Source of the DNA: Pseudomonadota bacterium
Lineage (GTDB): Bacteria > Pseudomonadota > Alphaproteobacteria > Rhizobiales > Rhizobiaceae
Reading direction: 5' to 3'
NCBI GenBank assembly: GCA_023390055.1
Contig: JAEWDP010000002.1
Span: forward strand, 1-46,506
Length of the DNA: 46,506 bases
Shown: positions 25,166 to 33,969 of the stretch, piece after piece
Layout of the letters: the number at the start of each line of letters is the position of its first letter
Position numbering within the stretch: position 1 is the stretch's first letter
Notes under the pieces: generated by a model
Database searches by the model: none
What the model saw: the letters and a program-made list of their open reading frames with translations, nothing else
What the model was told of the DNA's origin: nothing
Position numbers and translations under genes: made by a program

Positions 25166-25876
25166 TCAGCTTTTGTATGCGGGGTCGTCATATATTTCCG
25201 CGACAAAACCATTTGATCGAATGGTTCTGATGAACGCTCGGCCGGTCGTCTCTGTCATTGAACGCCGAAGGTTCCCCATATGGACGTCCAGCGTCCGTGG
25301 CTCGACATAGCGACCGGACGGCCAGGCGGCATCAATCAGTTCTGCGCGTGATACGACATGTCCGGGATTTTCAAGCAGTCGTCGCAAGAGCCGGTATTCT
25401 GTCGGGCTGAGCTGCTTGCTCTTTACCTTGCCGATTACGAGACGTGTCTCATCTCGTGTGACCAGATCCCCTATGTGCAATCCTCTTTGGGATCCCGACC
25501 GTTCATGATCCGTCTTGGCAATCAGTTTGTTGAGGCATGAGATGATGAGTTCGGGCGCCATTGGTCGTAAGATGCATTCGTCGGCCCCGGCCTTCATGAG
25601 GGAAAGGTAGAAGCCTACCTGCCGGGCCCCGATCATAACCATGATGGGAACCGGACTAAGTGATGGGACGGCGCGCAATGTGCGGCAGAATGTCAAAATG
25701 CACTCGATGTCGTGACTGTTTTCGACAAGAATTGCCTTTGCAGCAGTGATAACTGCAGTGTCGTGAGTAGAAGATGGATCGATGACAGAAGCTTCAAAGC
25801 CGCCATGGACAAGGGCATGCTCGATGAAAATACAAAAATCCGCATCGTTCGATGCGACAAGAACGGTATTTCTCAT
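25166..25876 (-). CDS. Orphan OmpR-type regulator with Asp-less receiver
   Basis: This 236-residue protein has a receiver-like N-terminus (1-120) and an OmpR/PhoB winged helix (about 135-228; LSPTEYRLLRRLLENPGHVVSRAELID, TLDVHMGNLRRSM and IRTIRSNGF are visible in part). The receiver lacks the chemistry of phosphorylation. The acidic pair is replaced by S9/N10 (VASNDAD), the phospho-acceptor Asp by E52 (AILVEN), the switch Ser/Thr by Ile (MIGAR) and the Lys by R104 (ILRPM). It has no kinase partner nearby. It follows the ABC transporter genes on the same strand after a hairpin. The second regulator at 34757 has the same Asp-to-Glu change, so both may be locked active or respond by another route. 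Confidence 0.82.
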   Translation of the reverse strand: MRNTVLVASNDADFCIFIEHALVHGGFEASVIDPSSTHDTAVITAAKAILVENSHDIECILTFCRTLRAVPSLSPVPIMVMIGARQVGFYLSLMKAGADECILRPMAPELIISCLNKLIAKTDHERSGSQRGLHIGDLVTRDETRLVIGKVKSKQLSPTEYRLLRRLLENPGHVVSRAELIDAAWPSGRYVEPRTLDVHMGNLRRSMTETTGRAFIRTIRSNGFVAEIYDDPAYKS

Positions 25877-25908
25877 GACATCTCCGGGACAGTTTGCATC
25901 AACGTGAA

Positions 25909-25936
25909 CTGGCCGCCCTATTGAACGGGCGGCCAG
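25909..25936 (-). terminator. Hairpin between transporter and regulator genes
   Basis: A perfect 10-bp GC-rich stem, CTGGCCGCCC (25909-25918) with GGGCGGCCAG (25927-25936) around an eight-base loop, lies 63 bases after the stop of the binding-protein gene. No T-run follows on the minus strand, so it may only attenuate transcription into the regulator gene. Confidence 0.5.
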
Positions 25937-25999
25937 AACTTCATTGCGTTTGAATGGCTGACAATATTTGTTTGCCAGCCATGATGGCCTGATCGGTTC

Positions 26000-27064
26000 T
26001 CAGCGGACCCAGTTGTTCCATTGCTGTAGAAGGGAAGCGGCATTGGCATTGATCCATTCCGCATCCGGCACGATTACATAGTCGCTGATGTCGGATGTTG
26101 TCGGCATGGTCGCGCGTGCCTTGTTCGACATAAGGGCAATCGCCTTTGTGCTGGGCGGCGTGCAAGAGAGTGTATCGCAGGCATGTGCCTGGACTGCCGG
26201 ATTGTCGAGCCAGTAGGCGATCAGCTTGAGTGCGTTGTCCCTGTTCGGAGCGCCCTTGATGAGCGCAATCCGGTCACCAACAAGGAATGAGGCCTTGTAG
26301 GACCAGGCGATCGGATGGCCTTCATCCTTCATTGATCTGGCACGCGTCAGCCAGATCTGTCCAAGGTCGTAATTGCCGTTGCGAAAGCCCTGTACGCTCT
26401 GGTCGCCAGTCTTCCACCATAACGTCACGTCATCGCGGATCTCGTCCAGCTTGTCAAAGGCCCTGTCGACATCAAGGGGAAAGAGATCATCCTTCTTGAC
26501 GCCATCTGCCAGGAGTGCTGCAGCCAGAACCCGCCAGGGATCATCGAAGTTCGGAAAGGCACGGCCACCTGGAAACCGGTCCGTATCCCACATGTCTGCC
26601 CATGTTTGCGGGTATTCGGTGGCGTTTTCATCCACGCGATAGGCGAGAAGCGTTGCGGTCGATTGCAGGAGGGCACCACCTGCTTCGCAGGCGTTGCTGA
26701 CCAGCCCCTCCACGGACTTGTACGGTTTGCAGAACTCGGTCAGATCTTCCGTCACATCGCGGTGTGCCTTTGATGCTGCCTGGATCTCGCCCTCGAGATA
26801 GAGGTCCCATGAGACATTGTTCGATTTTACCATCGCTGCGGCTTTCGCCCGCATTTCGGCATTGGTGGCCGAGATCACCTTGACCTCGATACCGGTTTCC
26901 TTGGTGAAGGGGTCAAACCAGGCTGCCGTGAGAGCGCGATCGTAAGCGCCTCCGGTCGAGGCGATGATCACTTGCTCCTGTGCGTTTGCCGTGGCATGTG
27001 CCGACGCGAGCGATAGAGCAAATGCGAGGCTTGCAATTGCATTTCTGGTCCGTCTGGTAGTCAT
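26000..27064 (-). CDS. Polyamine/opine-type ABC binding protein
   Basis: This 354-residue extracytoplasmic solute-binding protein (PotD/SBP_bac_8-like) has a signal peptide (NAIASLAFALSLASAHATANAQ). The mature N-terminus EQVIIASTGGAYDRALTAAWFDPFTKETGI is typical of binding proteins for polyamines, opines and similar cationic amino compounds. A conserved WDLYLEGE and a late WLDNPAVQAHACDTLSCTPPS segment are seen; the two cysteines in that segment may form a disulphide. It is the last gene of a four-gene importer operon and overlaps the upstream permease gene by four bases. Its substrate should be the one handled by the divergent aminotransferase/ThDP/SDR operon. Which compound that is cannot be read from the sequence. 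Confidence 0.85.
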   Translation of the reverse strand: MTTRRTRNAIASLAFALSLASAHATANAQEQVIIASTGGAYDRALTAAWFDPFTKETGIEVKVISATNAEMRAKAAAMVKSNNVSWDLYLEGEIQAASKAHRDVTEDLTEFCKPYKSVEGLVSNACEAGGALLQSTATLLAYRVDENATEYPQTWADMWDTDRFPGGRAFPNFDDPWRVLAAALLADGVKKDDLFPLDVDRAFDKLDEIRDDVTLWWKTGDQSVQGFRNGNYDLGQIWLTRARSMKDEGHPIAWSYKASFLVGDRIALIKGAPNRDNALKLIAYWLDNPAVQAHACDTLSCTPPSTKAIALMSNKARATMPTTSDISDYVIVPDAEWINANAASLLQQWNNWVR

Positions 27065-27948
27065 TCAGCTGTTCCTTCCTTTTTGTTGAGACGGTTGGTG
27101 GTTGAGATGAGATGGGCAAGGCCGATGAGGCCGAACGAGGCCAGGACGATGACTGTCGAGGCAGCGGCGATTACCGGCGTCAGATTGAAGTCGATGTCCT
27201 CGAACATCTTGCGGCCGATGGGTTTTCCGCCTGCATCCGAGATGAAGAAGGCAACGGTTGCCTCATCGAACGAGGCGAGAAAGGCAAAGACCCCACCGGC
27301 CGCAATCCCCGGTCCGATATTGGGCATCGTGACCAGGAAGAAGGCCTGGATCCTGTTTGCGCCACAGTTCAGCGCCGCCAGTTCAAGCGCCGGATCAAGC
27401 CGCTGAAGGGCGGCCGTTACCGTGATTACGACGAAGGGAACGGAGAGGACGGTGTGCGCAATCAGGAAACCGGAAAAGGTGCCAGTCAGGCGAAGGGGAG
27501 AAAATACGAGATAAAGGGCAACCCCGAGCACGACATGCGGAACGATCATGGGACCGATTGCCATGGCCTGAACGGCGCTCTTGAACGGAAGGTCTCCCCG
27601 GGTGACGGCAAGTGCCGTCATCGTTCCAACGATTGTCGCGGAAAGCGATGTCGCCAGCGCTATTTTGAGGCTGAACCAGGTCGCCGCCATCCAGTCCGGG
27701 TCGGAGAAATACTCGGCATACCATTTCAATGTGATCCCGCTTGGCGGAAATTCCAGATATGCGCTGTCATTGAGCGACATCGGAATAATGATGACCGTTG
27801 GCAGGATGAGGAAGACTAGAATTGCGCCGACTGCGATCGTTGCGAGGGCAGCACTTGCTGACTTCCCGTTGACGCGTCCTGGTTTTGGAAGGGGAGAACC
27901 TTGCGGGTCCGCGGGCCTGGCCGCAACGATGTCTCGATCAATGAACAC
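27061..27948 (-). CDS. ABC transporter permease (PotC type)
   Basis: This inner-membrane permease of about 295 residues has six membrane segments and the cytoplasmic EAA loop ELAALNCGANRIQAFFLVTMP, which contacts the ATPase. The opening segment (VFLILPTVIIIPMSLND) and GITLKWYAEYFSDPDW are typical of the PotC half of polyamine-type importers. The GTG at 27948 is chosen as start because AAGGGA precedes it; earlier in-frame starts would add a Ser-rich stretch inside the upstream permease gene. This start overlaps the upstream gene by 11 bases. It pairs with the next permease to form the membrane channel. Confidence 0.87.
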   Translation of the reverse strand: MFIDRDIVAARPADPQGSPLPKPGRVNGKSASAALATIAVGAILVFLILPTVIIIPMSLNDSAYLEFPPSGITLKWYAEYFSDPDWMAATWFSLKIALATSLSATIVGTMTALAVTRGDLPFKSAVQAMAIGPMIVPHVVLGVALYLVFSPLRLTGTFSGFLIAHTVLSVPFVVITVTAALQRLDPALELAALNCGANRIQAFFLVTMPNIGPGIAAGGVFAFLASFDEATVAFFISDAGGKPIGRKMFEDIDFNLTPVIAAASTVIVLASFGLIGLAHLISTTNRLNKKEGTAE

Positions 27949-28831
27949 TGGTAAATCCCTTGCTGAGTGCGAAGGCGCGACGAAACGCGATGACGATGAT
28001 GAGTGTGAGTGCAAGGAGAACCGTCGACAGAGCGGCGGCGAACGGCCAGTCTAAAACCACGGTCGTCTGCTGACCGATCAATGTTGCCATCAGCATCGAT
28101 CCCGGGCCGCCGACGAGTGCCGGCGTAATATAGAAGCCAAGCGCCAGTACGAAGCAGAGGATGGTTCCGGCAAACACGCCCGGAAGGCTGAGTGGCAAGG
28201 TGATCGACACGAAGGTGCGGATCGGACCGGCGCCAAGATTGGCGGCCGCTCGCCCGAGATCACGGGGCAGCATCCGAAGCGTGGAATGTATGGGCAGGAT
28301 TGCAAAAGGCAGGAGAACGTGTGTCATCGCCAGGATGACAGCGCCCTGGGTGTAGAGAAGCTTGATCGGTTCGTCAGTCAGCCCCGTCCCCTGGAGGAGC
28401 CCATTGACGATGCCATTTCGCTGGAGAAGCACGATCCATGCATAGGAACGGATGAGAACCGAGGTCCACAGAGGAATGAAGACGCAGGCCGCCGTAATGA
28501 GCGCGCCCGTGCGACCAAGGCGCGCCATGGCATAGGCAACGGGGTAGCCCAGACCTAAACAGAAAAAAGCAACGAGACCTGCTGTCACCACCGTTGTCAA
28601 AAGGACCTCCACGTAAAGTGTTTCCTCGACAAGCCGGAGATAGGGGGCGGCACCCGTTGAGAAACTCAGGTCGACAAGCATCCAGACGGGGTAGAAAAAA
28701 CCGATCGCAAAGGTCACCAGAAGGGGAATGATCAGCATGAACGAGGTCGCCGGCGCATACTGTCGCGCCGAACTGCCGCGAACGAATTTGGAGATCCAGC
28801 CACTCATTCCTGTTGTAGAAGAAGCGGTCAC
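27938..28831 (-). CDS. ABC transporter permease (PotB type)
   Basis: This 297-residue permease has six membrane segments, beginning with SFMLIIPLLVTFAIGFFYPV. The EAA loop is DLGRAAANLGAGPIRTFVSI (a shortened copy of the EAA-x3-G-x9-I-x-LP pattern, continuing TLPLSLPG). The first periplasmic loop and the long helix GLVAFFCLGLGYPVAYAMA fit the PotB half of polyamine-type importers. The GTG start overlaps the stop of the ATPase gene (GTGA), so translation is coupled. It forms a heterodimer with the next permease. It is part of the operon driven from the promoter near 30000-30113. Confidence 0.88.
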   Translation of the reverse strand: MTASSTTGMSGWISKFVRGSSARQYAPATSFMLIIPLLVTFAIGFFYPVWMLVDLSFSTGAAPYLRLVEETLYVEVLLTTVVTAGLVAFFCLGLGYPVAYAMARLGRTGALITAACVFIPLWTSVLIRSYAWIVLLQRNGIVNGLLQGTGLTDEPIKLLYTQGAVILAMTHVLLPFAILPIHSTLRMLPRDLGRAAANLGAGPIRTFVSITLPLSLPGVFAGTILCFVLALGFYITPALVGGPGSMLMATLIGQQTTVVLDWPFAAALSTVLLALTLIIVIAFRRAFALSKGFTSVH

Positions 28832-29934
28832 TGGACGGCTCCCTTCTCGTGGCGAAAGAACTTCATATTGCCTTCTGAAAGGCCGATTGCGACCGGGCTG
28901 CCTCTCTCGGGCAATGTCATTTCAAGTGAAGGCACCTGAACGCGCACAAGCTGACCAAGGCCTGGAAGCTGGACAAACACCATGACCGTGGAGCCGGCGA
29001 AGACGACGTTGTCGAGGGTTCCGGCGAGCAATGACGAGCCTTTGTCCGCCGATCCATGCAAGGTGATGTGTTCCGGGCGAACTGCCAATTGGAGCATGTC
29101 GCCCGTCTTGACCGCTTCACCGCGGGATGCGTCGAGCGTCAGGATCGTATCAGGCCCGGTTGTGACTGTGACGACATCGGCGTTCGTGGAAACGACCGTT
29201 GCGGGGATGAAATTGATGGATCCGACAAAGTCAGCCACGAATGGTGTGCGCGGCTCCGCATAAAGCTCGGCCGGTCGACCAATCTGCTCGACCCGACCAT
29301 CACGCATGACGACCACGCGGTCCGACATCGTGAGAGCTTCTTCCTGATCATGCGTTACGTAGACGACAGTTGTTCCAAGCTTTTCCTGGAGGCGCTTGAT
29401 TTCAAACTGCATGGATTCGCGCAATTTCTTGTCGAGCGCACCGAGCGGCTCGTCCATCAGGATGACGGGAGGGCCGAAGATCAATGCGCGCGCGACTGCG
29501 ACGCGTTGCTGCTGGCCCCCGGACAGTTGGTGCGGATAACGATCGCTGAATGCCTGAAGCTGGACGAGGTCGAGCATTTCATCGACCTGATCGCCTGGTG
29601 GGCCGGATCGTGAGCGTTTGCGCATCCGCAGCGGAAACTCGATGTTCTGGCGCACCGTCATGTGCGGAAACAGGGCGTATTTCTGGAAGACCATGCCGAT
29701 GTCCCGCCTGTTGGGCGAGAGCGATGTGATGTCGCGTCCGCCAACGAGGACGCAACCTTGCGTCGGCATTTCAAAGCCTGCGATAATCGTCAGGAGTGTC
29801 GTCTTGCCGGATCCGGACGGTCCGACGATCGAGACGAACTCGCCGGCATCCACATCCAGATCCGCCTGCTGGACGGCCCAGGCCATTCCGTAGCGCTTTT
29901 GAATCCCGCGCAGTATCAGTTTCTCGCCGATCAA
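28828..29934 (-). CDS. ABC transporter ATPase (PotA type)
   Basis: This 368-residue ATP-binding subunit has the Walker A loop GPSGSGKTT (residues 38-46), the Q-loop in VFQKYALFPH, the signature LSGGQ (137-141), Walker B VILMDEP (157-163), and the switch histidine in VYVTHDQEEAL. A C-terminal TOBE-like domain follows after residue 240, as in PotA/UgpC-type proteins, and may regulate uptake. It is the first gene of the importer operon. The interval 29935-30145 holds the promoter and a GntR-type operator at 30098-30113, which places the importer under the same repressor as the catabolic genes. The start codon is an ATG at 29934. Confidence 0.92.
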   Translation of the reverse strand: MIGEKLILRGIQKRYGMAWAVQQADLDVDAGEFVSIVGPSGSGKTTLLTIIAGFEMPTQGCVLVGGRDITSLSPNRRDIGMVFQKYALFPHMTVRQNIEFPLRMRKRSRSGPPGDQVDEMLDLVQLQAFSDRYPHQLSGGQQQRVAVARALIFGPPVILMDEPLGALDKKLRESMQFEIKRLQEKLGTTVVYVTHDQEEALTMSDRVVVMRDGRVEQIGRPAELYAEPRTPFVADFVGSINFIPATVVSTNADVVTVTTGPDTILTLDASRGEAVKTGDMLQLAVRPEHITLHGSADKGSSLLAGTLDNVVFAGSTVMVFVQLPGLGQLVRVQVPSLEMTLPERGSPVAIGLSEGNMKFFRHEKGAVQ

Positions 29935-30097
29935 GGTAACCCTCCCAGATGTCTATGACGTCGGCTCTGTGGGGTACTTCTCGGCTTATGGGGCTGACCT
30001 CAGGTCACACCACATCCGGCCTCCGGCCGTGACTCTTCAGCCACATTCCGGTAGGTATTTGACACCACAAAACTTCGTACAATCTTTACACTGAAAG

Positions 30098-30113
30098 TTT
30101 TGTTGCATCAAAA
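30098..30113. promoter_or_regulatory. GntR-type operator, transporter side
   Basis: TTTTGTTGCATCAAAA is an inverted repeat with one mismatched pair. It lies 33 bases before the GntR gene start (30146) and 164 bases before the ATPase start on the other strand. It differs by one base from the perfect palindrome at 30869-30884, which strongly suggests the same protein binds both. Control of the transporter and autoregulation are inferred. Confidence 0.65.
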
Positions 30114-30145
30114 TGATGGTATGTCAACACGGATAAGGATCAGAA

Positions 30146-30832
30146 TTGTTGAGCAGCACAACTGATGATTGGAAGGCGACGCAGCCGCCTCGTTTAGGCG
30201 AGGCGGCTTATGATGAATTGAGGGATCGGTTGATCCGGGGTGGCTACAAGCCTGGTGACAAGATGACGGTGCGCTCGGTGGCGGAAAACCTTGGGGTGAG
30301 CTCAACGCCGGCGCGCGACGCGATCAATCGCTTGGCCGCCGAAGGTGCGCTGGTCTACGCCGGTCCGAAAACGGTGATCGTGCCTTATCTTACCGAAGGA
30401 AACCTCCGCGAGATAACGTTGATCAGGGTCGCTCTGGAGGGGTTGGCTGCAGAGCAGGCCGTCCAGCATTGCGAGGCCATAAATATCGATATCCTGCTGG
30501 AAATACAGGGTAAAATAAATGAGAGCCTGGAAATGAAGGCTTACGGAGAGGCCTTGTGGTACAACAAGGAGTTCCATTTTTCGGTCTATGACCTGTCCAG
30601 ATTGCCGCATCTGGTGTCGCTGATCGAGGCGCAGTGGCTTCGCGTCGGACCCTCATTTTATGGCCTTTATCCGGAGTTTGCGGAAGCGAGGCACGGGGTG
30701 CGCAATCATCAGATGGCGATCGAGGCCCTTCAGGAGCGCGATGGCCATGCGCTTCGCTCTGCATTCGAAAATGACATCCGCGACGGATATCGCCGGTTGC
30801 GCAGCTGCCTTCGGGACGGCGGCGGCAAGTGA
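30146..30832 (+). CDS. GntR-family regulator with FCD domain
   Basis: This 228-residue regulator has a GntR winged helix (about 18-82) with AYDELRDRLIRGGYKPGDKM, VRSVAENLGVSSTPARDAIN and RLAAEGALVYAGPKT. A helical FCD ligand-binding domain follows (about 90-220), in which FHFSVYDLSRLPHLVSLIE and the later RNHQMAIEALQERD carry the His residues that usually bind a metal and an organic acid ligand. Start: TTG at 30146 (or 30149), seven bases after AAGGA. It lies between the transporter and catabolic operons. Palindromes of the same sequence stand at both promoters. It is very likely their repressor, released by the substrate or an intermediate. Confidence 0.9.
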   Translation: MLSSTTDDWKATQPPRLGEAAYDELRDRLIRGGYKPGDKMTVRSVAENLGVSSTPARDAINRLAAEGALVYAGPKTVIVPYLTEGNLREITLIRVALEGLAAEQAVQHCEAINIDILLEIQGKINESLEMKAYGEALWYNKEFHFSVYDLSRLPHLVSLIEAQWLRVGPSFYGLYPEFAEARHGVRNHQMAIEALQERDGHALRSAFENDIRDGYRRLRSCLRDGGGK

Positions 30833-30839
30833 ACTAGAT

Positions 30840-30930
30840 TTTTGTTGCGTCGTCTTGACGTCATCTATTTTTGTTGCAACAAAATACAAAGCTGGCATAA
30901 AGCTTGGTATTTATGACGTCTGCAACAAAG
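30840..30930 (+). promoter_or_regulatory. GntR-type operators, catabolic side
   Basis: A perfect 16-base palindrome TTTTGTTGCAACAAAA lies at 30869-30884, between the GntR gene and the aminotransferase gene (ATG 30941). An imperfect copy begins at 30840 (TTTTGTTGCGTCGTC) and a half-site (TGCAACAAAG) lies at 30921-30930, next to the ribosome-binding site. The three together would let a repressor dimer block transcription of the catabolic operon. Confidence 0.65.
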
Positions 30931-30940
30931 GACATGAACG

Positions 30941-32257
30941 ATGCTTCAAGGCGCAACAGGCTCTGCCGTCGCGGGAATAAACCCGCGTTCGGCCGCACTC
31001 TATCACCGGGGACAAGCAATTTTCCCCGATGGTGTCACTCGATCGACAATCGAAAAGGATCCTGAACCGATCTATGTCGTAAGCGGTCAGGGCGCTTATG
31101 TCACCGACGTTGACGGCCGACGTTATCTCGATCTCAACAACAATTTCACGACATTATTGCACGGGCATGCGTTCGAGCCGGTGGTTGAGGCGGTCACCCG
31201 GCTCATCCGTTCAGGTACCTGTTTTGCCAATCCGACAGAACACGAAATCGCGCTGGCGGAACTCCTCGTATCGCGCATTCCTGCCGTGGAAACGATCCGT
31301 TTCGTTAATACGGGAACGGAAGCGGTAATGTTCGCTATCAAGGCTGCCCGGGCCTATACGGGGCGGACGGCGATCGCTCGTTTCGAAGGGGCATATCATG
31401 GCGCCTACGACTGGGCCGAAGCTGGTCGCGAAAGATCTCCTGCAGCCGACTGCGCCATCCCGGGCAGCGTTTCAAGTGACATTGTCACCCTCCAGTTCAA
31501 TGACGCGGAAGGCGTGGAGGCATCGCTCACAAAGAACGCCAACCGGCTGGCTGCCATCATTGTGGATCCGATGCCGAGCAGGGGAGGGTTGCTTAAACCG
31601 AAGCGTGGTTTCCTCCAGCGGCTGACAGAGGTCGCAAGGCGACATGGCATCCTTATCATCGCCGACGAGGTCCTCAATTTGCGCCAGGGCTATTGTGGCG
31701 CCTCGGAACGCTATGGGCTGGAGCCCGATCTGTTGACGGCGGGCAAGATTATCGGAGGTGGTTTCCCGATAGGTGCCGTCGGCGGACGTGCCGAAGTGAT
31801 GTCGGTCTTTGGGAGTACGAATGCGCAGAGACGGGTTTTGCAAGGCGGCACATTCTCGGCCAATCCGGTCTCGATGCGGGCAGGTCTGATTGCGATGGAA
31901 GCAGCGACACCTGAATGCTTCGATGAACTGGAGAAGAAGGGAAACAGGCTGAGGCAAATGCTGGTGGCTATTGCAGCGCTGAATGACGCGCCGTTTTCAA
32001 TTTCGGGTGCGGCCTCGCTCTTTCGTATCCATGCCGGAAGGGAGGCACCGGCTACCTATGCCGAGACGATCCCTTCAGGGGAAGGGAAAAAAGGACTGCT
32101 GGAACTGACGCGCCACTTTCGTCAAGAGGGCATTCTTCTGCCTTTCGGTGCTGCCGCCTGCATCTCCACCGCGATGACTTATGACGACCTTGAAACAATT
32201 GCTCAGGCGTTCGAGGCATTCGTGACCGACCATTCAATGGAAGAGAGACAACAATGA
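30941..32257 (+). CDS. Class III PLP aminotransferase (HemL-like group)
   Basis: This 438-residue enzyme belongs to the class III aminotransferases in the branch of glutamate-1-semialdehyde aminomutase and beta-amino-acid transaminases. The PLP lysine is K269 in LLTAGKIIGGGFPIGAVGG; the PLP-binding D242 is in LIIADEVLNLRQGY, and FVNTGTEAVMFAIKAARAYTG binds the cofactor phosphate. FEGAYHGAYDW and a late GGTFSANPVSM are also family features. As it sits in a catabolic operon with its own importer, true HemL work in tetrapyrrole synthesis is unlikely. It probably transaminates the imported amino compound, to an aldehyde or 2-oxo acid. Its stop overlaps the next start by four bases (ATGA). Confidence 0.85.
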   Translation: MLQGATGSAVAGINPRSAALYHRGQAIFPDGVTRSTIEKDPEPIYVVSGQGAYVTDVDGRRYLDLNNNFTTLLHGHAFEPVVEAVTRLIRSGTCFANPTEHEIALAELLVSRIPAVETIRFVNTGTEAVMFAIKAARAYTGRTAIARFEGAYHGAYDWAEAGRERSPAADCAIPGSVSSDIVTLQFNDAEGVEASLTKNANRLAAIIVDPMPSRGGLLKPKRGFLQRLTEVARRHGILIIADEVLNLRQGYCGASERYGLEPDLLTAGKIIGGGFPIGAVGGRAEVMSVFGSTNAQRRVLQGGTFSANPVSMRAGLIAMEAATPECFDELEKKGNRLRQMLVAIAALNDAPFSISGAASLFRIHAGREAPATYAETIPSGEGKKGLLELTRHFRQEGILLPFGAAACISTAMTYDDLETIAQAFEAFVTDHSMEERQQ

Positions 32258-33969
32258 ACGCCACAGCATCCCGTCAAACCGTCGCTGATCGGGTCGCAAG
32301 ATCCCTGAAACGCCATGCGGTGGAGATTCTTTTTGCGCAAAGCCTGCCGTCCGCAGTCGTTCTGGCAGCTGAAACGCTTGGTATCCGCCAGATCGCCTAC
32401 CGCCAGGAGAATATGGGTGGCGCCATGGCTGACGGTTATGCCCGACTTTCCGGCAAGGTCGGTGTCGTTGCGGCGCAAAATGGTCCGGCAGCAACATTGC
32501 TGGTGGCACCGATGGCCGAGGCCCTCAAGGCAAGCGTACCGTTGGTTGCCCTGGTTCAGGATGTCGAGCGTGACCAGACGGATAAAAACGCCTTCCAGGA
32601 TCTGGATCAGGTAGCACTTTTCGGATCCTGTACAAAGTGGGTGCGCCGCGTGAACGTGGCAGACCGGATTGAAGACTATGTCGATGCCGCCTTTACGGCC
32701 GCAACATCCGGACGGCCGGGGCCTGTGGCCCTGCTCTTGCCCGCAGACCTTCTGCGCGAGGTGACAGATAGCGTGCCATCTCCGCGCAAGGCCAATCTCG
32801 GCTACTGGCCGCTTGATCGTTATCGTCCTTCCGACGATGTCATCAATCAGGCTGCACAATGGATTGCAAAGGCTAGCGCGCCCGTCGTGCTCGCCGGTGG
32901 TGGGATCCATGCCGCCAAGGCATGTGCAATGCTGGCCAGGCTGCAGGAGGTCGCAAGCCTTCCTGTCGCCACGACCAATATGGGCAAGGGGGCCGTCGAT
33001 GAGCATCATCCGCTGTCACTCGGCGTCATTGGCGCGTTGACAGGGCCGCGCTCGCTTGGTTGCCACACGAAAGCCTTCTTAGAAGATGCCGACCTTGTGA
33101 TCCTGATCGGCACGCGAACCAATCAGAATGGCACAGACAGCTGGCGCCAGATTTCTTCGGACGCGCGTGTCATCCATATCGACATGGATCCGACGGAGAT
33201 CGGGCGCAATTACGAGGCGATGCGGCTCGTTGGTGACGCCGCAGAAACGCTAAAGGCACTCTGCGATGTCCTGCAAGAGATGGATCTCGGTAATCGCCAC
33301 GCGGCACGTTCAGCCATCGAGGAAAGAATTTCAGATTGCTGGGGCCGTTTTGAAGAGGCAAGGAACGAGGTTTCCAATGCGCCGATGTCGCCAATCAGGC
33401 CGGAGCGGCTCATGCGCGAGGTTCAGCCATGGCTGGACCAGGGGCTGTCTGTGGTTGCCGATGCAAGTTATGCGTCGATGTGGGTGGTGGGTCAACTGAG
33501 GGCACCGGGCTCTGGTGCGAGATTGATTACGCCACGGGGTCTTGCCGGTCTCGGTTGGGGCGTTCCACTGGCGATCGGTGCAAAGCTTGCGCATCCGCAG
33601 CAGCCTGTGATCGCCCTTGTCGGAGATGGTGGATTTGCGCATAGCTGGGCAGAACTTGAAACCATGGTGCGCCTGAACATCCCGGTCGTCACGATCGTGC
33701 TCAACAACGGTATTCTCGGTTATCAACGCGATGCGGAAACCGTGAAGTTTGGGAAATACACGTCCGCATGCCACTTTGCCCCAGTGGATCATGCCGCAAT
33801 TGCGCAGGCTTGTGGCTGCAAGGCCGTCCGTGTGGACGACGCAAACGCGCTTGGCCGTCACATCAAGACGGCGATCGAAGCGAATGAACCCTATCTGATC
33901 GAGATGATCACCGATCCGGAGGCTCATCCGCCCCTGTCTCTTTTTGCAGCGATGGACGAGGCAGCGTGA
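32254..33969 (+). CDS. ThDP-dependent enzyme, acetolactate synthase fold
   Basis: This 571-residue protein has the three-domain fold of acetohydroxyacid synthases and related ThDP enzymes. The N-terminal domain carries the cofactor-activating glutamate E52 in IAYRQENMGGAMADGYARLSG. The central domain has VLIGTRTNQNGTDSWRQI. The C-terminal domain has the ThDP/Mg motif GDGGFAHSWAELETM followed by LNNG. No regulatory subunit gene is present and housekeeping ilvB is normally paired with ilvH, so a catabolic role is likely: decarboxylation or carboligation of the product made by the aminotransferase. It overlaps both neighbours by four bases. The exact reaction is unknown; sulfoacetaldehyde acetyltransferase was considered but not supported. 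Confidence 0.85.
   Translation: MNATASRQTVADRVARSLKRHAVEILFAQSLPSAVVLAAETLGIRQIAYRQENMGGAMADGYARLSGKVGVVAAQNGPAATLLVAPMAEALKASVPLVALVQDVERDQTDKNAFQDLDQVALFGSCTKWVRRVNVADRIEDYVDAAFTAATSGRPGPVALLLPADLLREVTDSVPSPRKANLGYWPLDRYRPSDDVINQAAQWIAKASAPVVLAGGGIHAAKACAMLARLQEVASLPVATTNMGKGAVDEHHPLSLGVIGALTGPRSLGCHTKAFLEDADLVILIGTRTNQNGTDSWRQISSDARVIHIDMDPTEIGRNYEAMRLVGDAAETLKALCDVLQEMDLGNRHAARSAIEERISDCWGRFEEARNEVSNAPMSPIRPERLMREVQPWLDQGLSVVADASYASMWVVGQLRAPGSGARLITPRGLAGLGWGVPLAIGAKLAHPQQPVIALVGDGGFAHSWAELETMVRLNIPVVTIVLNNGILGYQRDAETVKFGKYTSACHFAPVDHAAIAQACGCKAVRVDDANALGRHIKTAIEANEPYLIEMITDPEAHPPLSLFAAMDEAA

Noticed and set aside
27112..27819. Antisense frame opposite the permease gene (235 codons)
   Set aside because: Composition is extremely charged and Gly/Arg/Asp-rich, with no hydrophobic core; it is a shadow of the permease.
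30941..32257. Housekeeping HemL (glutamate-1-semialdehyde aminomutase)
   Set aside because: Alphaproteobacteria make 5-aminolevulinate with HemA from glycine and succinyl-CoA, and the gene is embedded in a catabolic operon, so a HemL role is unlikely.
32254..33969. Sulfoacetaldehyde acetyltransferase (Xsc) of taurine degradation
   Set aside because: The ThDP fold fits, but no phosphate acetyltransferase gene or taurine-type genes are adjacent and the protein reads more like the general acetolactate synthase group. Kept only as ThDP enzyme of unknown reaction.
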